Source: Erythrobacter sp. UBA1916
GTDB taxonomy: Bacteria > Pseudomonadota > Alphaproteobacteria > Sphingomonadales > Sphingomonadaceae
Reading direction: 5' to 3'
Assembly: GCA_002337385.1 (NCBI GenBank)
Contig: DDFY01000034.1
Coordinates: forward strand, 1 to 23,325
Length of the DNA stretch: 23,325 bases
Part shown: positions 22,536 to 23,325 of the stretch, piece by piece
Position numbering within the stretch: the stretch's first letter is position 1
How the letters are laid out: each line of letters begins with the position of its first letter
Made by a program: the position numbers and the translations under genes
The notes under the pieces: model-generated
The model's input: the letters and a program-made list of their open reading frames with translations, nothing else
Told to the model about the DNA's origin: nothing
Databases searched by the model: none

Positions 22536-23325
22536 TCAACGCAGCGGCTCTCGATATCTTTCTGGGTGAGACGCGCGTTGGAACCATCGCACGGCTCGAT
22601 GGAGATGCGAGCATCTTCACATTCGACGAAGTCTACCTTGCCGACCAGAATCGGCCAACGCTGTCGCTCGCCTACAAGGACGCGAATGGCGAGATCATTG
22701 ATGAGACACGCAGCTATCGAACGAAGATCGAGCCGTTCTTCTCCAACCTCCTTCCCGAAGGAACGCTTCGCGACTACCTGGCTCGCCGCGCGGGCGTGAA
22801 AGCCGTGCGCGAGTACAAGCTTCTCGCACAGCTCGGGCACGATCTTCCCGGCGCAGTGCGCGCCGTCGCCGTCGATGCCGAGGAAACGGAGGCCGACGAG
22901 CTAGATGAAGAAGCCGCGGAGAAGCAGGCAGAGCGCGCGCTGCGCTTCTCGCTTGCCGGCGTGCAACTCAAATTCTCGGCTATCAAAGCCCAGGGCAAGA
23001 ATGGCGGACTGACGATCCCAGTCACAGGCAGCGGCGGCGACTGGATCGTCAAGCTGCCCTCTGCGAGACATCCGGACGTGCCCGAGGCTGAATTCGCAGC
23101 GATGAAACTGGCAGCAAAGATCGGGATCGACGTACCTGAAATCGACCTTGTGCCTCTCGATCAGATCGATGGCATACCCGAAGGCATCACCCGCTACGGA
23201 AAATCCGCTTTTGCCATCCGGCGCTTCGACCGGGGGGAAGAGGGACCCGTGCACACCGAAGACTTCGCCCAAGTGTTCGGTGTCTTTGCAGACGATAAAT
23301 ACGAGAATGCGAGCTACCGCCAGAT
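22532..23325 (+). CDS. hipA: HipA-type Ser/Thr kinase toxin (3' end outside window)
   Basis: The frame opens at ATG 22532 and is still open at the window end; 264 residues are visible. N-terminal HipA_N1-like domain (LDIFLGETRVGTIARLDGD, PFFSNLLPEGTLRDYLARR), then the start of the kinase part: LRFSLAGVQLKFSA, where Ser140 corresponds to the regulatory autophosphorylated Ser150 of E. coli HipA and the segment is the P-loop-like ATP site; WIVKLPS supplies the nucleotide-binding Lys174; IRRFDR is the conserved strand; DFAQVFGVFADDKYE precedes the catalytic region, which is beyond the window. Known role: HipA of E. coli phosphorylates glutamyl-tRNA synthetase and induces dormancy. Translationally coupled to hipB. 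Whether the catalytic loop is intact cannot be seen. Confidence 0.9.
   Translation, partial: MINAAALDIFLGETRVGTIARLDGDASIFTFDEVYLADQNRPTLSLAYKDANGEIIDETRSYRTKIEPFFSNLLPEGTLRDYLARRAGVKAVREYKLLAQLGHDLPGAVRAVAVDAEETEADELDEEAAEKQAERALRFSLAGVQLKFSAIKAQGKNGGLTIPVTGSGGDWIVKLPSARHPDVPEAEFAAMKLAAKIGIDVPEIDLVPLDQIDGIPEGITRYGKSAFAIRRFDRGEEGPVHTEDFAQVFGVFADDKYENASYRQ

Overview
The window looks like part of a conjugative element (plasmid or integrative element) from an alphaproteobacterium, most likely of the order Sphingomonadales. The basis is high G+C coding sequence with strong G/C third-position bias, protein sequences typical of that group, and a LexA box of the alphaproteobacterial GTTC-N7-GTTC type. 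No rRNA, tRNA or chromosomal housekeeping gene is visible to fix the genus or replicon.

Positions 1-14111 hold one long plus-strand operon for an F-type type IV secretion (mating-pair formation) apparatus. In order: 3' part of a DsbC-like disulfide isomerase, traV, traC, a small membrane protein, trbI, an S26 (TraF/LepB-like) signal peptidase, traW, traU, trbC, traN, traF, traH and traG. The order is that of the F plasmid. Every junction from the DsbC gene to traH overlaps by 1-11 bases, so there is no non-coding base before the 9-base traH/traG gap. The Cys-rich TraN and TraU, a TraF with an intact CGPC site and the DsbC-like protein point to a transfer machine that depends on periplasmic disulfide chemistry. 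The relaxase, coupling protein, pilin and TraL/E/K/B are not here; the last group would be expected upstream.

Positions 14113-16684 hold small accessory genes. On the minus strand are two small coupled membrane-protein genes, the second of them only 47 codons long. On the plus strand are a membrane-anchored SNase-type nuclease, a 43-codon membrane peptide and a DUF6961-like gene. Then comes a divergent pair, a small HTH-like gene (minus) and an S24/LexA-fold repressor (plus), separated by a canonical LexA box and a second palindrome. A DUF3892-like gene closes the block.

Positions 16756-18573 encode a large coiled-coil protein with a C-terminal Mrr-type nuclease domain, probably a type IV restriction or defence enzyme, in DNA visibly lower in G+C than the tra operon.

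Positions 18785-21512 are a compact mercury-resistance-like operon: merR on the plus strand, and merT, a GDCCVxC small Cys-rich protein, a MerA-like flavoprotein and a Cys-containing membrane protein on the minus strand. The divergent promoter has a perfect 21-bp dyad inside a 19-bp spacer, the signature of MerR control. The flavoprotein lacks both the N-terminal metal-binding domain and the C-terminal Cys-Cys tail of classical MerA, whereas the small protein encoded just before it ends in Cys-Cys-His-Gly, much like a MerA tail.

Positions 21516-23325 contain a gene-free stretch, an AT-rich array of four TATG-N6-CATA operator-like sites, a long HipB-type antitoxin and the 5' part of hipA, which runs off the window: a persistence/stabilisation module suited to a mobile element.
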